A DNA stretch of 64,000 nt. Origin: CAZACZ01 sp964483695. Its GTDB lineage: Bacteria > Deinococcota > Deinococci > Deinococcales > Trueperaceae. Positions 17,455-27,336 of the stretch are shown in pieces; the first letter of the stretch is position 1, and the number at the start of each line of letters is the position of its first letter. Made by a program: the position numbers and the translations under genes. The notes beneath the pieces were generated by a model. That model searched no databases. It was not told where the DNA came from and saw only the letters and a program-made list of their open reading frames with translations. The stretch lies in contig CAZACZ010000001.1 in assembly GCA_964483695.1 (NCBI GenBank), positions 1 to 64,000 on the forward strand. Direction: 5' to 3'.

Positions 17455-18966
17455 ATGTCCCGTCTCGAAACCGTGTCCGACCCGGCCGTTCGTAGCGGCA
17501 AGATCGTCGCCACCGCCCTCACCTTCGACGACGTCCTGCTGGTACCCGCGCACAGCAGCGTGCTGCCGCGCGAGGTCGACCTCTCCTCGCGCTTCACCCG
17601 CAACGTCACCGTGAACCTGCCGCTGGTGTCGGCCGCCATGGACACCGTGACGGAAACGCAGATGGCGATCGCGATGGCGCGGCAGGGCGGCATCGGGGTG
17701 GTCCACAAGCGCATGCCGATCCACCAGCAAGCCGAGATGGTGCGCAAGGTGAAACGCTCCGAGTCGGGCATGATCGTCGACCCGATCACCCTCACGGCGG
17801 GTGCCACCATCGGCGACGCCGAGCACCTGATGGGCGAGTACCGCATCAGCGGCGTGCCGATCGTCGACGAGGCGGGCAAGCTCGTCGGCATCCTCACCAA
17901 CCGCGACCTCCGCTTCGAGACCGACATGAGCCGACCGGTATCCGACCTGATGACCTCCGAGCACCTCGTCACCGTCCCGGTCGGCACCACCCTCGAGCAC
18001 GCACGCGACATCCTTCGCCGCCACAAGGTCGAGAAGCTGCTGGTGGTCGACGACCAGAACTACCTGCGCGGGCTCATCACCATCAAGGACATCACCAAGC
18101 GCGTGGCGTACCCCAACTCCGCCAAGGACGACCTCGGGCGCCTACGAGTGGCGGCGGCCGTCGGGGTCAGCGCCGATCTCGAGGCTCGCGCGGCGGCGCT
18201 GGTCGAGGCGGGCGTCGACGCGTTGGTGCTCGACAGCGCGCACGGTCACAGCCAGGGCATCCTCGACGCGCTGGTGTACCTCAAGGAGGCGTTCGACGTC
18301 GACGTGGTGGCCGGCAACATCGCTACCGCCGCGGCGGCGACCGCCCTCATCGAACGCGGGGCGGACGCCGTGAAGGTCGGGGTCGGTCCCGGCAGCATCT
18401 GCACCACGCGCGTCGTCACCGGCGTCGGCATGCCGCAACTGAGCGCCATCATGGCGGTCGCCGAGGTGACGCACGCCGCCGGGGTGGCGTTGATCGCCGA
18501 CGGCGGCGTGAAGTACTCCGGCGACGTCGCCAAGGCGATCGCGGCCGGCGCCGACGTCGTGATGATGGGGTCCATGCTGGCCGGTACCAGCGAAGCTCCT
18601 GGCGAGGACATCCTGCGCGACGGGCGCCGCTACAAGGCGTACCGCGGCATGGGGAGCCTGGGCGCGATGTCGGGCGGCAGCGCCGACCGGTACTTCCAGG
18701 AAGGCAACCAGGCCAACCAGCAGAAGCTCGTTCCCGAAGGCATCGAAGGCATGGTGGCGTACAAGGGCCCGGTGGGCGACGTGCTCTACCAGGTGGCGGG
18801 CGGGCTGCGCTCGGCCATGGGGTACTGCGGCACCTCCGACGTGCGCGCCCTGCAACGCGACGGCCAGTTCGTGACCGTCACCCAGGCCAGCCTGGTGGAG
18901 TCGCACCCGCACGACGTCACCATCACCAAGGACGCACCCAACTACTCGGTGTCCGGGCGCGGCTGA
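17455..18966 (+). CDS. guaB: IMP dehydrogenase
   Basis: 503 residues. NAD-dependent oxidation of IMP to XMP, first committed step of GMP synthesis. LTFDDVLLVPAHSS at the N-terminus, two CBS domains at about 105-220 (MVDPITLT-like and DLMTSEHLVTV), catalytic Cys loop GPGSICTTRVVTGVG, flap with GSADRYFQ and EGMVAYKGPV. ATG 17455 is preceded by GAGGTG. Convergent with bshC. Confidence 0.97.
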   Translation: MSRLETVSDPAVRSGKIVATALTFDDVLLVPAHSSVLPREVDLSSRFTRNVTVNLPLVSAAMDTVTETQMAIAMARQGGIGVVHKRMPIHQQAEMVRKVKRSESGMIVDPITLTAGATIGDAEHLMGEYRISGVPIVDEAGKLVGILTNRDLRFETDMSRPVSDLMTSEHLVTVPVGTTLEHARDILRRHKVEKLLVVDDQNYLRGLITIKDITKRVAYPNSAKDDLGRLRVAAAVGVSADLEARAAALVEAGVDALVLDSAHGHSQGILDALVYLKEAFDVDVVAGNIATAAAATALIERGADAVKVGVGPGSICTTRVVTGVGMPQLSAIMAVAEVTHAAGVALIADGGVKYSGDVAKAIAAGADVVMMGSMLAGTSEAPGEDILRDGRRYKAYRGMGSLGAMSGGSADRYFQEGNQANQQKLVPEGIEGMVAYKGPVGDVLYQVAGGLRSAMGYCGTSDVRALQRDGQFVTVTQASLVESHPHDVTITKDAPNYSVSGRG

Positions 18967-19051
18967 AGCGCCCTGCGCCCGGCCCCGCACGGCTCCCGCT
19001 CCCGTCGGCGGACGCCCGGAGCGCACCCGCGGACGCCGGAACGCGGACAGC

Positions 19052-20632
19052 TCAGAGGCGCAGTTCCTGCTCGCCTTCTGGCTCCATCGCGAGGAAGCGG
19101 TCGATCAGCGGCGTCAGGCCGAACTTCAGGGCGTGGCTGAAGGGGCTGAGCACCCGCTCGGCCGGTTGCCCGAGCGGGATGAGGTGCGCGGCCAGGCGCT
19201 CGACCTGGCGTTTGAGGATGTCGTCGTCGCGGCGCAAGGCGCCGGCGGTCTTGTCGCGGAGGCGCTCGAGCGTCATGTCGAGGTGGCGCCGGGCGTTGCG
19301 TACCGTGCCTTCGAGCGTCACGTCGATGCCGCGGACTTCCTTCAGCAACTCGCGGTAACTCTGCTCGAGCGTGGTGGTGACCTGGCGGAAGCGCGCCGCG
19401 TGCCCGTGCCGCTCCAGCAGACGCCGTTCCAGCACCGCGTCGGGGGCGGCTCGGAACGCCGCCGCGCTCACCTCCAGCCCGTCCAGCAGCCGCGCTGCCA
19501 CCGGTTCCAGCACCGTGGCTTGGGCCCGCGGCCAGGCCAGCGGCATGGCCACCTGGTGGAAGCGGTACACCTCGCGCAGTTGCGCGACGTAGCGAAGCTC
19601 CCCCGGCCCGAGGACGAACACCGCGGTGGGGAGGAGCGCGTCCTGCACCACCGGACGCAGGCCGGCAGCCGGTGTGATGGCGGTCGGGTCGTCGTCGAGC
19701 CTGGCCAGGACCTCGGCCGCGCTCAAGGCGCGCCCCTCCAGCCGGAACGACGCCCCTTCGTGGCGCAACAGCACGCGCCGCGGGAGCTCGGCGCCGTCCA
19801 CTTCGAGGAACAGGTTGGTGGCGTGCGCGCCGCGACCCAGCTGCGGCTCGTATCCCATCCGCTTCAGTCGGCGTCCGGCCTCGTTGACTGCCTCCGAGGT
19901 CGTCTCCGGCTCGGCGATCTCGCGCGCCAGCACGTCGCGGAAGAGGGCGGCCACGTCCGGTTGAAGCGGGTCCACCAGGACCAGCCCAGCCTCCCCCATC
20001 AACCGCGTGAGGATGCCGGCGAACCAATCGACGTACGTAGTGGCGTCGTCGGCAGCGGCCTCGATCACGCCGAGCGTCTCCTCGGCGAAGCGCGGCCTGG
20101 GCGTCTGGCGCTCGACGGCGTGCCGGACCTCGTCGAGCATGGCGCGAGCGAGTGGCACCCTGCCGGCGGCGACACCGTCGGGAAGCGACACGGACAGACG
20201 CCGCAACGTCTCCGAACCGTCGAGCAGGTAGGTGTGGTCGATCTCGGCGGCATCGTGATCCTGGCTCGCGAGCCAGAACACCGGCACCACCGGTCGATCC
20301 GGCGCATCGAGCTGCTGCGCCAGCCGCACCGCGGTGGCAGCCTTGGAGAGCGTGTAGGTCGGTCCTAGCAGGAGGCCGGTCTGTTGGCCCGTCACCACCG
20401 CGCGCGCTTGCGGGTGCGCCAGCCGCGCGACATTCCGCAGCACCGCATCAGGCGCCCCGGTACGTTCGGCGTAGCGCCGGAGGGCGGCGCACAGACGGGC
20501 GCGGTCGACGGTGCGGGGCCGTGCAAGCGCGCCGGCGACGTCGCCGGGCTGGAGCTCGAAGAACTCGTCGAGCAGTCCTTCGAGGTACGCCGTTCGGAAG
20601 TCGGGATGCGAAGGCGAAGGCGTCGGAGGCAC
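19052..20632 (-). CDS. bshC: Bacillithiol biosynthesis cysteine-adding enzyme
   Basis: 526 residues. Joins Cys to GlcN-malate to make bacillithiol. Signatures VVTGQQTGLLLGPTYTLSKA, VPVFWLASQDHD, a long C-terminal coiled-coil region (about 420-490) and SHALKFGLTPLID. Consistent with bacillithiol in Deinococcus. GTG 20632 lies 5 nt after TAAGCT (20638-20643), so it may be leaderless. Confidence 0.95.
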   Translation of the reverse strand: MPPTPSPSHPDFRTAYLEGLLDEFFELQPGDVAGALARPRTVDRARLCAALRRYAERTGAPDAVLRNVARLAHPQARAVVTGQQTGLLLGPTYTLSKAATAVRLAQQLDAPDRPVVPVFWLASQDHDAAEIDHTYLLDGSETLRRLSVSLPDGVAAGRVPLARAMLDEVRHAVERQTPRPRFAEETLGVIEAAADDATTYVDWFAGILTRLMGEAGLVLVDPLQPDVAALFRDVLAREIAEPETTSEAVNEAGRRLKRMGYEPQLGRGAHATNLFLEVDGAELPRRVLLRHEGASFRLEGRALSAAEVLARLDDDPTAITPAAGLRPVVQDALLPTAVFVLGPGELRYVAQLREVYRFHQVAMPLAWPRAQATVLEPVAARLLDGLEVSAAAFRAAPDAVLERRLLERHGHAARFRQVTTTLEQSYRELLKEVRGIDVTLEGTVRNARRHLDMTLERLRDKTAGALRRDDDILKRQVERLAAHLIPLGQPAERVLSPFSHALKFGLTPLIDRFLAMEPEGEQELRL

Positions 20633-20791
20633 ACGGCAGCTTACCTACACGGGCGCCGGACGGTGTGGCGCTGCACGACGCGAGCCGGACGTGGAGCCGC
20701 GCGGGACGCGTGATAGACTTCCGCTCGTGCCGCGACGCGGCCGGCGCATGCGCCGCCGCGCTCCCCCGAACCGCCCTCCTACCGAGCCATC

Positions 20792-21538
20792 ATGTGGATC
20801 CACACCGACCCCGTCCCCACCGGCCCCTACCGTGACGTCGTGGTGCTCATCGACGTGCTGCGCACCTGCACCGTCGCGCCGATGCTGTTCGACCGCGGCG
20901 TCGCCGGCCTCGCATTGACGCCGTCGTTGCGCCGAGCGCGTGCGGCAGGAGCCGACGGGGCGCTGCTCATCGGCGAGCGCCAAGGCATCCCACCGGAGGG
21001 CTTCCATCACGGCAACTCGCCCGTCCTGCTGCTGACGGCAGACGTCGCCGGGCGTTCGGTGGTGATGGTGTCCGAGAACGCCCCGCGTTGGCTCGAGCAG
21101 GTGGCGCAAGCGCGGCACGTGTTGCTGGCGTCCCTGGTGAACGCCGAGGCGGTGGCGAAGCGGGCGGCCTCGCTCGCTACCGAGCGCATCGACCTCGTCG
21201 GCAGCGGGTTCCAGGGCGAGCCCGATCTCGACGACACGCTGGCCGCCGGGCTGCTAGCGGGGCTGCTGATGACGCACCTGCCGTCGGCGCGCCCCAGCGG
21301 CGCGACGCGGCTGGCCACCAACCTGCTGCGCGCGTTGCCGGACCCGCTCGATGGTCTGTGGAACTCCACCGCCGGCCTCTACCTGCGCACCATCGGGTTG
21401 GAGCACGACCTGGCGGTGGCGGCACAGGTGTCCGTCTCCGACGCGGTGCCGGAACTCGTGGGCGTCGAGCGGGGGGAGCCTGCCCCGCTCTACCGCTTCG
21501 CGGTCGACGGAGACCGGGGCGTTCGAACGTCCGCATGA
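20792..21538 (+). CDS. ComB-family (2-phosphosulfolactate phosphatase-like) protein
   Basis: 248 residues. VVVLIDVLRTCTVAPML, LIGERQGIPPEGFHHGNSP and SVNAEAVAK-type segments match the ComB family of Mg-dependent acid phosphatases. The name comes from coenzyme M synthesis, which I would not expect here, so the true substrate is open. A TAGACT box lies at about 20714. Stop overlaps the next gene (ATGA). Confidence 0.82.
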   Translation: MWIHTDPVPTGPYRDVVVLIDVLRTCTVAPMLFDRGVAGLALTPSLRRARAAGADGALLIGERQGIPPEGFHHGNSPVLLLTADVAGRSVVMVSENAPRWLEQVAQARHVLLASLVNAEAVAKRAASLATERIDLVGSGFQGEPDLDDTLAAGLLAGLLMTHLPSARPSGATRLATNLLRALPDPLDGLWNSTAGLYLRTIGLEHDLAVAAQVSVSDAVPELVGVERGEPAPLYRFAVDGDRGVRTSA

Positions 21539-22329
21539 GCGAGGGTCGCGCGCATCCCCGCAAGCACGTGCTGGGCTTCCCCGTCGACGGCGTCTCGTTG
21601 TCCGAGGCGGCGGCCTGGATCGTGCAGCAGGCGCACGCCGCCGACGTGGCGGCAGCACCGCAGCGCGAGGCAGGCAAGCTGGTGGTCACGCTGAACCCGG
21701 AGATCGTGGTGCGAGCAGCCTCCGACCCGGCGTTGGCGGCGGCTCTAGAGCGCGCCGACCTGAGCGTCGCCGACGGCGTCGGCGTGGCCTGGGCCGCACG
21801 CAGGGCAGGCCTCGACCTGCCCGGCCGCGTACCCGGCGTGGACCTCGTGAGCGAAGCGATGCGCCTCGGCGGGGAGGGCCTGCGCGTGTACTTCCTCGGC
21901 GGCAAGCCGGGCGTGGCGGAGGCGGCCGCGCGCGCCTGCCAGGCGCGGTTCGGCGTCACCGTGGCCGGCACGCAGCACGGGTACTTCCGACGGCCGCAGG
22001 AGACGGCCGCGGTGGTGGCGGCGGTGCGCCGTGCCCGACCGAACCTGCTGCTCGCCGGCCTGGGCGAGGGCCAGGAGACGTTCCTGGCCGAGCAGGCGCC
22101 CGACCTCGGCGCAGCGGTGATGGTCGGCGTCGGTGGGACGCTGGACGTGCTCGCCGGCACGGTGCGGCGGATGCCCGCATGGACCTCGCGCTTGGGCGTC
22201 GAGTGGCTCTTCCGGGTGGCGTCGGACCGCAGACGCTGGCGTCGCGCGCCGCGGCTGGCGCGGTTCGTCGCGATGGTCCTGCGCGACGGGGCGCGTGGAC
22301 GGGGCGCGGGGCCGAGGGTCGGCGGCTAA
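21535..22329 (+). CDS. WecG/TagA/CpsF-family glycosyltransferase
   Basis: 264 residues, GT26. Motifs: VTLNPEIVVRAASDP, VADGVGVAWAARR, RVPGVDL, VYFLGGKPGVAE, HGYFRRPQE, GLGEGQETFL and MVGVGGTLDVLAGTVRR. Such enzymes add N-acetylmannosamine-like sugars to a polyprenyl-linked or secreted polysaccharide. Coupled to the ComB-like gene by ATGA. Its stop overlaps the purF stop on the other strand. Confidence 0.92.
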   Translation: MSEGRAHPRKHVLGFPVDGVSLSEAAAWIVQQAHAADVAAAPQREAGKLVVTLNPEIVVRAASDPALAAALERADLSVADGVGVAWAARRAGLDLPGRVPGVDLVSEAMRLGGEGLRVYFLGGKPGVAEAAARACQARFGVTVAGTQHGYFRRPQETAAVVAAVRRARPNLLLAGLGEGQETFLAEQAPDLGAAVMVGVGGTLDVLAGTVRRMPAWTSRLGVEWLFRVASDRRRWRRAPRLARFVAMVLRDGARGRGAGPRVGG

Positions 22330-23813
22330 GCCAACACCTCGTACCCGAGCGCCTCCTTCTCCGCTTCGTCCCCGGGATGCCCCGCCGGGTAGAGCCCGTC
22401 GAAGCACGCCAGGCAGGCGCGTGGGAGCCCGAGCGCACGCGCCAGGCCGTCTTGGCTGAGGAAGTGGAGCGAGTCGGCGCCGATGCGCTGCCGGATCTCG
22501 TCGACGCTCATGGTGGCGGCCGCCAGTTCCTGGCGCGCTGCCGTGTCGATGCCGTAGTAGCACGGGAAGCGGATCGGTGGGCTCGACACGCGGAAGTGGA
22601 CCTCGAGGGCGCCGGCGTCGCGCAGCAGCTGCACGATGCGGCCCGAGGTGGTACCGCGCACGATCGAGTCGTCCACCAGCACCACGCGCTTGCCGCGCAC
22701 GGCCGGGGTGGGGGCGAGCTTGAGCTTCACCTTCAGGTCACGTAGGCGCTGGGTCGGGTTGATGAAGGTGCGCCCGGCGTACGGGGACTTGTACAGCCCG
22801 ATGTCGAACGGGATGCCGCTGGCGCGTGCGTATCCGATGGCCGCCGGAAGGCCGGAGTCGGGCACGCCGACGACCACGTCGGCGTCCACCGGCGATTCCG
22901 ACGCCAGCGCCTCCCCCATGCGCAGGCGTGCGTCGTGCACCTCGACGCCGTCGAGCCGCGAATCGTCGCGCGCGAAGTAGATCCACTCGAACGCGCACGG
23001 GGTCGGCGTCGGCTCGAGCACCTGTACGCTGCGCAATCCGTCCTCGCTCGCCATCACCAGCTCGCCAGGGGCGACGTCCCGCACGAGCTCGGCCCCGATG
23101 ACGTGCAGCGCCGACGGCTCGGACGCGAACACCCAGCCGTCCTCGAAGCGCCCGATGACGAGCGGGCGCACGCCGTTGCGATCGCGCAGGCCGATCAGCC
23201 GATGGCGGTCCATCAGCACCACCGCGAAGCCCCCCTCGAGCTCGCGCATCGCGCGGGCGGTGGCCTCCACCAGGTCGAGGTGGGCGTAGCGCGCGATGAG
23301 GTTGATCATCACCTCGCTGTCGTTGGTGGTCTGGAACACCGCCCCTTCCGCCAGCATCTGGTCGCGGATGGCGCGGGCGTTGGTGAAGTTGCCGTTGTGC
23401 GACAGCGCCAACAGCCCTTTGTTCGAGCGCACGGTGAGCGGCTGGGCGTTGAACCGCAGGCTTGACCCGGTGGTCGAGTAGCGGGTGTGGGCGATACCGA
23501 CGTGGGCCCCCTCAAAGCGCAAGCGGTCCAAGCGGTCCGGAGTGAAGACCTCGCTGACGATGCCCATGTCCTTCTCGATGCGGATCTGCTCGGGCGACGC
23601 CACGCAGATGCCGCACGACTCCTGGCCACGATGCTGCAACGCGAAGATGCCGAGGTGCGCCAATCCCGCCACGTCGCTCTCGCGCGGCGTCCAGATGCCG
23701 AACACGCCGCACTCCTCGTGCGGCTTGTCGTCCTCGAACGCCGACTCCAGACGGTCGATGGCTTCGTCGTCGTCGGGGTGCCCTGCGTTGCGCCGACCGC
23801 CGTTCATGGCCAT
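22326..23813 (-). CDS. purF: Amidophosphoribosyltransferase
   Basis: 495 residues. First step of purine synthesis: glutamine-dependent formation of phosphoribosylamine. N-terminal Ntn glutaminase with Cys after a roughly 30-residue propeptide (EECGVFGIWTP), then HNGNFTNA; PRTase motif RVVLVDDSIVRGTTSGRIV. FPCYYGIDT and DSLHFLS near the end. Start at ATG 23813, overlapping the purL stop (TGATG); ATG 23807 is equally possible. Confidence 0.96.
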   Translation of the reverse strand: MAMNGGRRNAGHPDDDEAIDRLESAFEDDKPHEECGVFGIWTPRESDVAGLAHLGIFALQHRGQESCGICVASPEQIRIEKDMGIVSEVFTPDRLDRLRFEGAHVGIAHTRYSTTGSSLRFNAQPLTVRSNKGLLALSHNGNFTNARAIRDQMLAEGAVFQTTNDSEVMINLIARYAHLDLVEATARAMRELEGGFAVVLMDRHRLIGLRDRNGVRPLVIGRFEDGWVFASEPSALHVIGAELVRDVAPGELVMASEDGLRSVQVLEPTPTPCAFEWIYFARDDSRLDGVEVHDARLRMGEALASESPVDADVVVGVPDSGLPAAIGYARASGIPFDIGLYKSPYAGRTFINPTQRLRDLKVKLKLAPTPAVRGKRVVLVDDSIVRGTTSGRIVQLLRDAGALEVHFRVSSPPIRFPCYYGIDTAARQELAAATMSVDEIRQRIGADSLHFLSQDGLARALGLPRACLACFDGLYPAGHPGDEAEKEALGYEVLA

Positions 23814-26050
23814 CAGCGTAGCGCCTCGCGGTAGGTCCGCTCGTGCGCCGCCCGCAGCTCGTCGATGCCGAGGTCCACCAGCGCGCCGGGGGCGTGGACC
23901 CGCGCCCGCGCGCCGCCGGTGCCGCCGAGCAGGGTGCAGGGCACGCCCGCCGCGCGGCATCGCGCCTCGACCTCGGCCACGTCGCCTGGCGCCACCGCCA
24001 CCACGATGCGCGCAGCGGCCTCCCCGAACAGGAGCGCATCAAGGCGCTCCACGCCGTCCGTTCGGTCCTCGGCGTACGCCAGGCGGACGTCGAAGCCGTA
24101 CCGCCCCGCGAGCGCCATCTCGGCCAGCGCCACCGCCAGGCCACCCTGGCTGACGTCGTGCGCCGTGCGGCAGAGCCCGTCGGTCACCAACCCGCGCACG
24201 ATCGCCTGCACCTTCTCCTCGAGCACCAGGTCGAGCGGCGGTGGGGCGCCGGCCTCGATGTCGTGCACGCGGTAGAGGTACTCGCTCGCGCCCAGACCCG
24301 CGCGTTCGGAACCGATCATCACCAGCGTCTCGCCCTCGCGCTCGATGCCCATGGTCGCGTGCAGCGCGACGTCGGGCAGCACGCCGACCATGCCTACGGT
24401 GGGGGTGGGGTGGATGGCGCGCTGGCCGGTCCCGGAGCGGTACTGGTTGTAGAGGCTGACGTTCCCGCCGGTCACCGGCGTTCGCAACGCCAAGCACGCC
24501 TCGCGCAGTCCCTCCACCGCACGTTGCATCTGGTAGTAGACGGCGGGGTCGGTGGGGTTGCCGAAGTTGAGGTTGTCCGTCACGCCGAGCGGTGTGGCGC
24601 CGACGCAGCTCAGGTTGCGCGCCGCCTCCGCCACCGCGTGCGCGGCGCCGAGGCGCGGCTCGAGGTAGACGTAGCGGGCGTTGCAGTCGACGGTGGCGGC
24701 CACGCCCAAGGAGGTGCCCTTGACCCGCATCACGGCGGCGTCGGCCGCCCCCGGCACCACCACGGTGTTGGTCATGACCTGGTGATCGAACTGCTGGAAG
24801 ACGGGGCGTTTGGAGGCGATGGTGGGGCTCGCCAGCAGGCGGAGCAGTACGTCCCCGAGGTCGGCCGGCACGGCGACGTCGTTCAGACTCCGCGTGCGCG
24901 CCGCGCGCACCTCGCCGGCCTCGATGCCGTCGCGCACGTAGGTGGGCGGCTCGTTCAGGGGTCGCACCGGCAGGTCGGCCACCAGCGTGCCTTCGTCGTA
25001 GATGCGGAAGCGACCGTGGTCGGCGACGGTGCCGACGTCCACCACGTCGAGTTCCCAGTGGCGCAACAGCGCCACCAGCTCGTCTTCCCTGCCCGGCTTG
25101 GCGGTGAGCACCATGCGCTCCTGGGACTCGGACAGCATCACCTCGAGCGGGGTCATGCCCTCCTCGCGCCGGGGCACGCGATCGACGTGGAAGTCGACGC
25201 CGAGTCCGGCGCGATGCGCCATCTCGCCCACGCTGCTGGTGAGGCCGGCGGCGCCCATGTCTTGTACGCCCGCCACCAGGCCCTGGCGGCTGGCGTCGAG
25301 ACTCGCTTCGAGGAGCAGTTTGCCGAGGAACGGGTCCCCGACCTGGACGGCCGGTCGGTCCGCGCCGGATGCCTCCGACAAGTCGGCCGAGGCGAACACG
25401 GCGCCTCCCAGGCCGTCGCGTCCGGTCTTGGAACCGACGTAGTAGAGCCGGTTGCCGACCGCACCGACGGTGCCCTTCTGGAGGTCTTCGTGCCGCAGCA
25501 GGCCCAACGCCATGACGTTCACCAGCGGGTTCTCGGCGTAGCAGGGGTTGGTCTCGATCTCGCCCCCCACGGTCGGCACGCCGATGGCGTTGCCGTAGAG
25601 CGCGATGCCATGCACCACGCCGGCCAGCAGGTAGCGGTTGCGTTCGCTGTCGAGTTCGCCGAAGCGCAAGGCGTCGAGCACCGCGAACGGCCGCGCACCC
25701 ATGGCGAAGATGTCCCGCAGGATGCCGCCGACGCCGGTGGCGGCGCCCTGAACCGGCTCGACGGCGCTCGGGTGGTTGTGGCTCTCCATCTTGAACGCCA
25801 CCCCCCAACCCTCGCCGATGTCCACCACGCCGGCGTTCTCCCCTGGCCCCTGCAGCACGTGATCGCCTTCGGTCGGGAGGCGGCGCAGCAGGGGCTTGGA
25901 GTTCTTGTAGCCGCAGTGCTCGCTCCACAGCGCACCGAACATCGCCGCTTCGAGCGCGTTCGGTTCGCGACCGAGGTGCAGGGCCACCTGGTCGAACTCC
26001 GCTTCGCTGAGGCCGAAGGTCGCTGCCCTGGGCTGTAGGCTGGCGCTCAT
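23813..26050 (-). CDS. purL: Phosphoribosylformylglycinamidine synthase, large subunit
   Basis: 745 residues, the small-type PurL working with PurQ and PurS. SEHCGYKNSKPLL, MESHNHPSAVEP, GGILRDIFAMGARP, DMGAAGLTSS and VTGGNVSLYN match the family. ATG 26050 has a very good site (CAGGAGGAGAGC); an ATG six codons upstream is less likely. Lies between purQ and purF. No purS is present next to it. Confidence 0.96.
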   Translation of the reverse strand: MSASLQPRAATFGLSEAEFDQVALHLGREPNALEAAMFGALWSEHCGYKNSKPLLRRLPTEGDHVLQGPGENAGVVDIGEGWGVAFKMESHNHPSAVEPVQGAATGVGGILRDIFAMGARPFAVLDALRFGELDSERNRYLLAGVVHGIALYGNAIGVPTVGGEIETNPCYAENPLVNVMALGLLRHEDLQKGTVGAVGNRLYYVGSKTGRDGLGGAVFASADLSEASGADRPAVQVGDPFLGKLLLEASLDASRQGLVAGVQDMGAAGLTSSVGEMAHRAGLGVDFHVDRVPRREEGMTPLEVMLSESQERMVLTAKPGREDELVALLRHWELDVVDVGTVADHGRFRIYDEGTLVADLPVRPLNEPPTYVRDGIEAGEVRAARTRSLNDVAVPADLGDVLLRLLASPTIASKRPVFQQFDHQVMTNTVVVPGAADAAVMRVKGTSLGVAATVDCNARYVYLEPRLGAAHAVAEAARNLSCVGATPLGVTDNLNFGNPTDPAVYYQMQRAVEGLREACLALRTPVTGGNVSLYNQYRSGTGQRAIHPTPTVGMVGVLPDVALHATMGIEREGETLVMIGSERAGLGASEYLYRVHDIEAGAPPPLDLVLEEKVQAIVRGLVTDGLCRTAHDVSQGGLAVALAEMALAGRYGFDVRLAYAEDRTDGVERLDALLFGEAAARIVVAVAPGDVAEVEARCRAAGVPCTLLGGTGGARARVHAPGALVDLGIDELRAAHERTYREALR

Positions 26051-26072
26051 GCTCTCCTCCTGGCGCACGGCA

Positions 26073-26789
26073 TCAGGCGCCGGTTCCGGCGAGGCTGGCG
26101 AGCAACGAGCCGAGGATCACGCGGCCGTCCGCCGAGCCGAGCAGCGGCTCGACCGCGCGCTCCGGGTGCGGCATCATGCCCAGCACGTTGCCGCGCTCGT
26201 TGACGATGCCGGCGATGGCGTTGCGGCTGCCGTTGACGTTGGCGGCGGGGCTGAGGTCGCCCCGCGCGTCGACGTAACGCAGCACCACCCGGCCCTCGTC
26301 CTCCAGCCGCTCCAAGGTGGCATCGTCGGCGTAGTACGCCCCTTCGTTGTGGGCGATGGGGAGGCGCAGGACCTGGCCCACCGTGGCACCGTGGGTGAAC
26401 GGCAGGTCGGTGCGTTCGACGCGCAGGTGCACGTCGCGACACTGGAAGTGCAGGCTGGGGTTGCGCGCCAGTTGCCCGGGCAGCAGCCCAGCCTCGGTGA
26501 GGATCTGGAACCCGTTGCAGATGCCCAGCACGGGCCCGCCGACGTCGGCGAAGGAGCGCACCGCGTCCATCACCGGGCTCTGCGCGGCGAGCGCGCCGCT
26601 GCGCAGGTAGTCGCCGAAGCTGAACCCGCCGGGGATGACGACCGCGTCGACGCCCGCACCATCGGGGCCGCGGAGGTCGTGCTCGGTGTGCCATACCAAG
26701 CTGACGTTGGCGCCGAGCACGTCGGCCAGGGCGTGGCGCGCATCGTCGTCGCAGTTGCTGCCAGGGAAGGTGATGACCGCGATGTTCAT
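26073..26789 (-). CDS. purQ: Phosphoribosylformylglycinamidine synthase, glutaminase subunit
   Basis: 238 residues. Class-I glutamine amidotransferase delivering ammonia to PurL. ITFPGSNCDDD, VIPGGFSFGDYLR, nucleophile Cys in LGICNGFQ, and GMMPHPERA carrying the His. Start at ATG 26789 where homology begins; no obvious ribosome binding site. The upstream frame is antisense to the tRNA region and not coding. Confidence 0.96.
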   Translation of the reverse strand: MNIAVITFPGSNCDDDARHALADVLGANVSLVWHTEHDLRGPDGAGVDAVVIPGGFSFGDYLRSGALAAQSPVMDAVRSFADVGGPVLGICNGFQILTEAGLLPGQLARNPSLHFQCRDVHLRVERTDLPFTHGATVGQVLRLPIAHNEGAYYADDATLERLEDEGRVVLRYVDARGDLSPAANVNGSRNAIAGIVNERGNVLGMMPHPERAVEPLLGSADGRVILGSLLASLAGTGA

Positions 26790-26885
26790 GAGGGTGGTCG
26801 GCCGACCGTCGTCCGCGCTCCGCGTGACCCCGCGGACCGGCCCGACCCCCGCCGACGGGCGTACGCTACCACGGCACTCGCGTGG

Positions 26886-26915
26886 TTGCCGAAGGCCGTA
26901 TCGCGCTGCTATCAT
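26886..26915 (+). promoter_or_regulatory. Promoter of tRNA-Leu and secG
   Basis: TTGCCG (26886-26891), 18 nt, TATCAT (26910-26915), about 40 nt before the tRNA. Confidence 0.5.
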
Positions 26916-26954
26916 CGGCAATCGTCGAATCGCGACCACGACCGGTCGCGAGCG

Positions 26955-27038
26955 GCCGAGATGGCGGAACGGTAGACGCAGTCGACTCAAAATCGACCGG
27001 GGCGACCCGTGCGGGTTCGAATCCCGCTCTCGGCACCA
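26955..27038 (+). tRNA. tRNA-Leu (anticodon CAA)
   Basis: 84 nt, class II. Acceptor arms GCCGAGA/TCTCGGC pair fully, and ACCA is encoded. Anticodon stem GTCGA/TCGAC encloses loop CTCAAAA, giving anticodon CAA for codon UUG. A long variable arm (about 13 nt, GGGGCGACCC region) and TWG arm GGTTCGAAT support Leu. The D-arm (TGGCGGAACGGTAGACGCA) is typical of tRNA-Leu. Confidence 0.95.
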
Positions 27039-27088
27039 ACCTTTCCCGCGCCGACGACCCCGCCCAGCGGGCCGTCGTGGAGGACAGC

Positions 27089-27316
27089 ATGTTCTGGATC
27101 GTGTTCGTCATCTTCGTCATCGTCTCGCTGCTGCTGACCGCCGTCGTCCTGATGCAGGAGCCGAAGCAGTCCGGCCTCGGCGAGGGCCTCGGTGGGGGCG
27201 GCGGCATGGACTTCAGCAGCCCCGGTGGCACCGCCGGCGGCCTGCACCGCATGACCATCTACCTCGGCATCGTGTGGGGCGCGCTCGCGCTCCTGATGCA
27301 GTTGGTCCCGCGCTGA
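27089..27316 (+). CDS. secG: Protein translocase subunit SecG
   Basis: 75 residues, two membrane segments (about 2-21 and 54-72) linked by the SecG loop QEPKQSGLGEGLGGGGGMD and SSPGG. Part of the SecYEG channel. ATG 27089 with GGAGG five bases upstream; the longer frame upstream crosses the tRNA and is not coding. About 50 nt after the tRNA, probably co-transcribed. Confidence 0.95.
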   Translation: MFWIVFVIFVIVSLLLTAVVLMQEPKQSGLGEGLGGGGGMDFSSPGGTAGGLHRMTIYLGIVWGALALLMQLVPR

Positions 27317-27336
27317 ACGACTGCTCTTCGCGTGTC

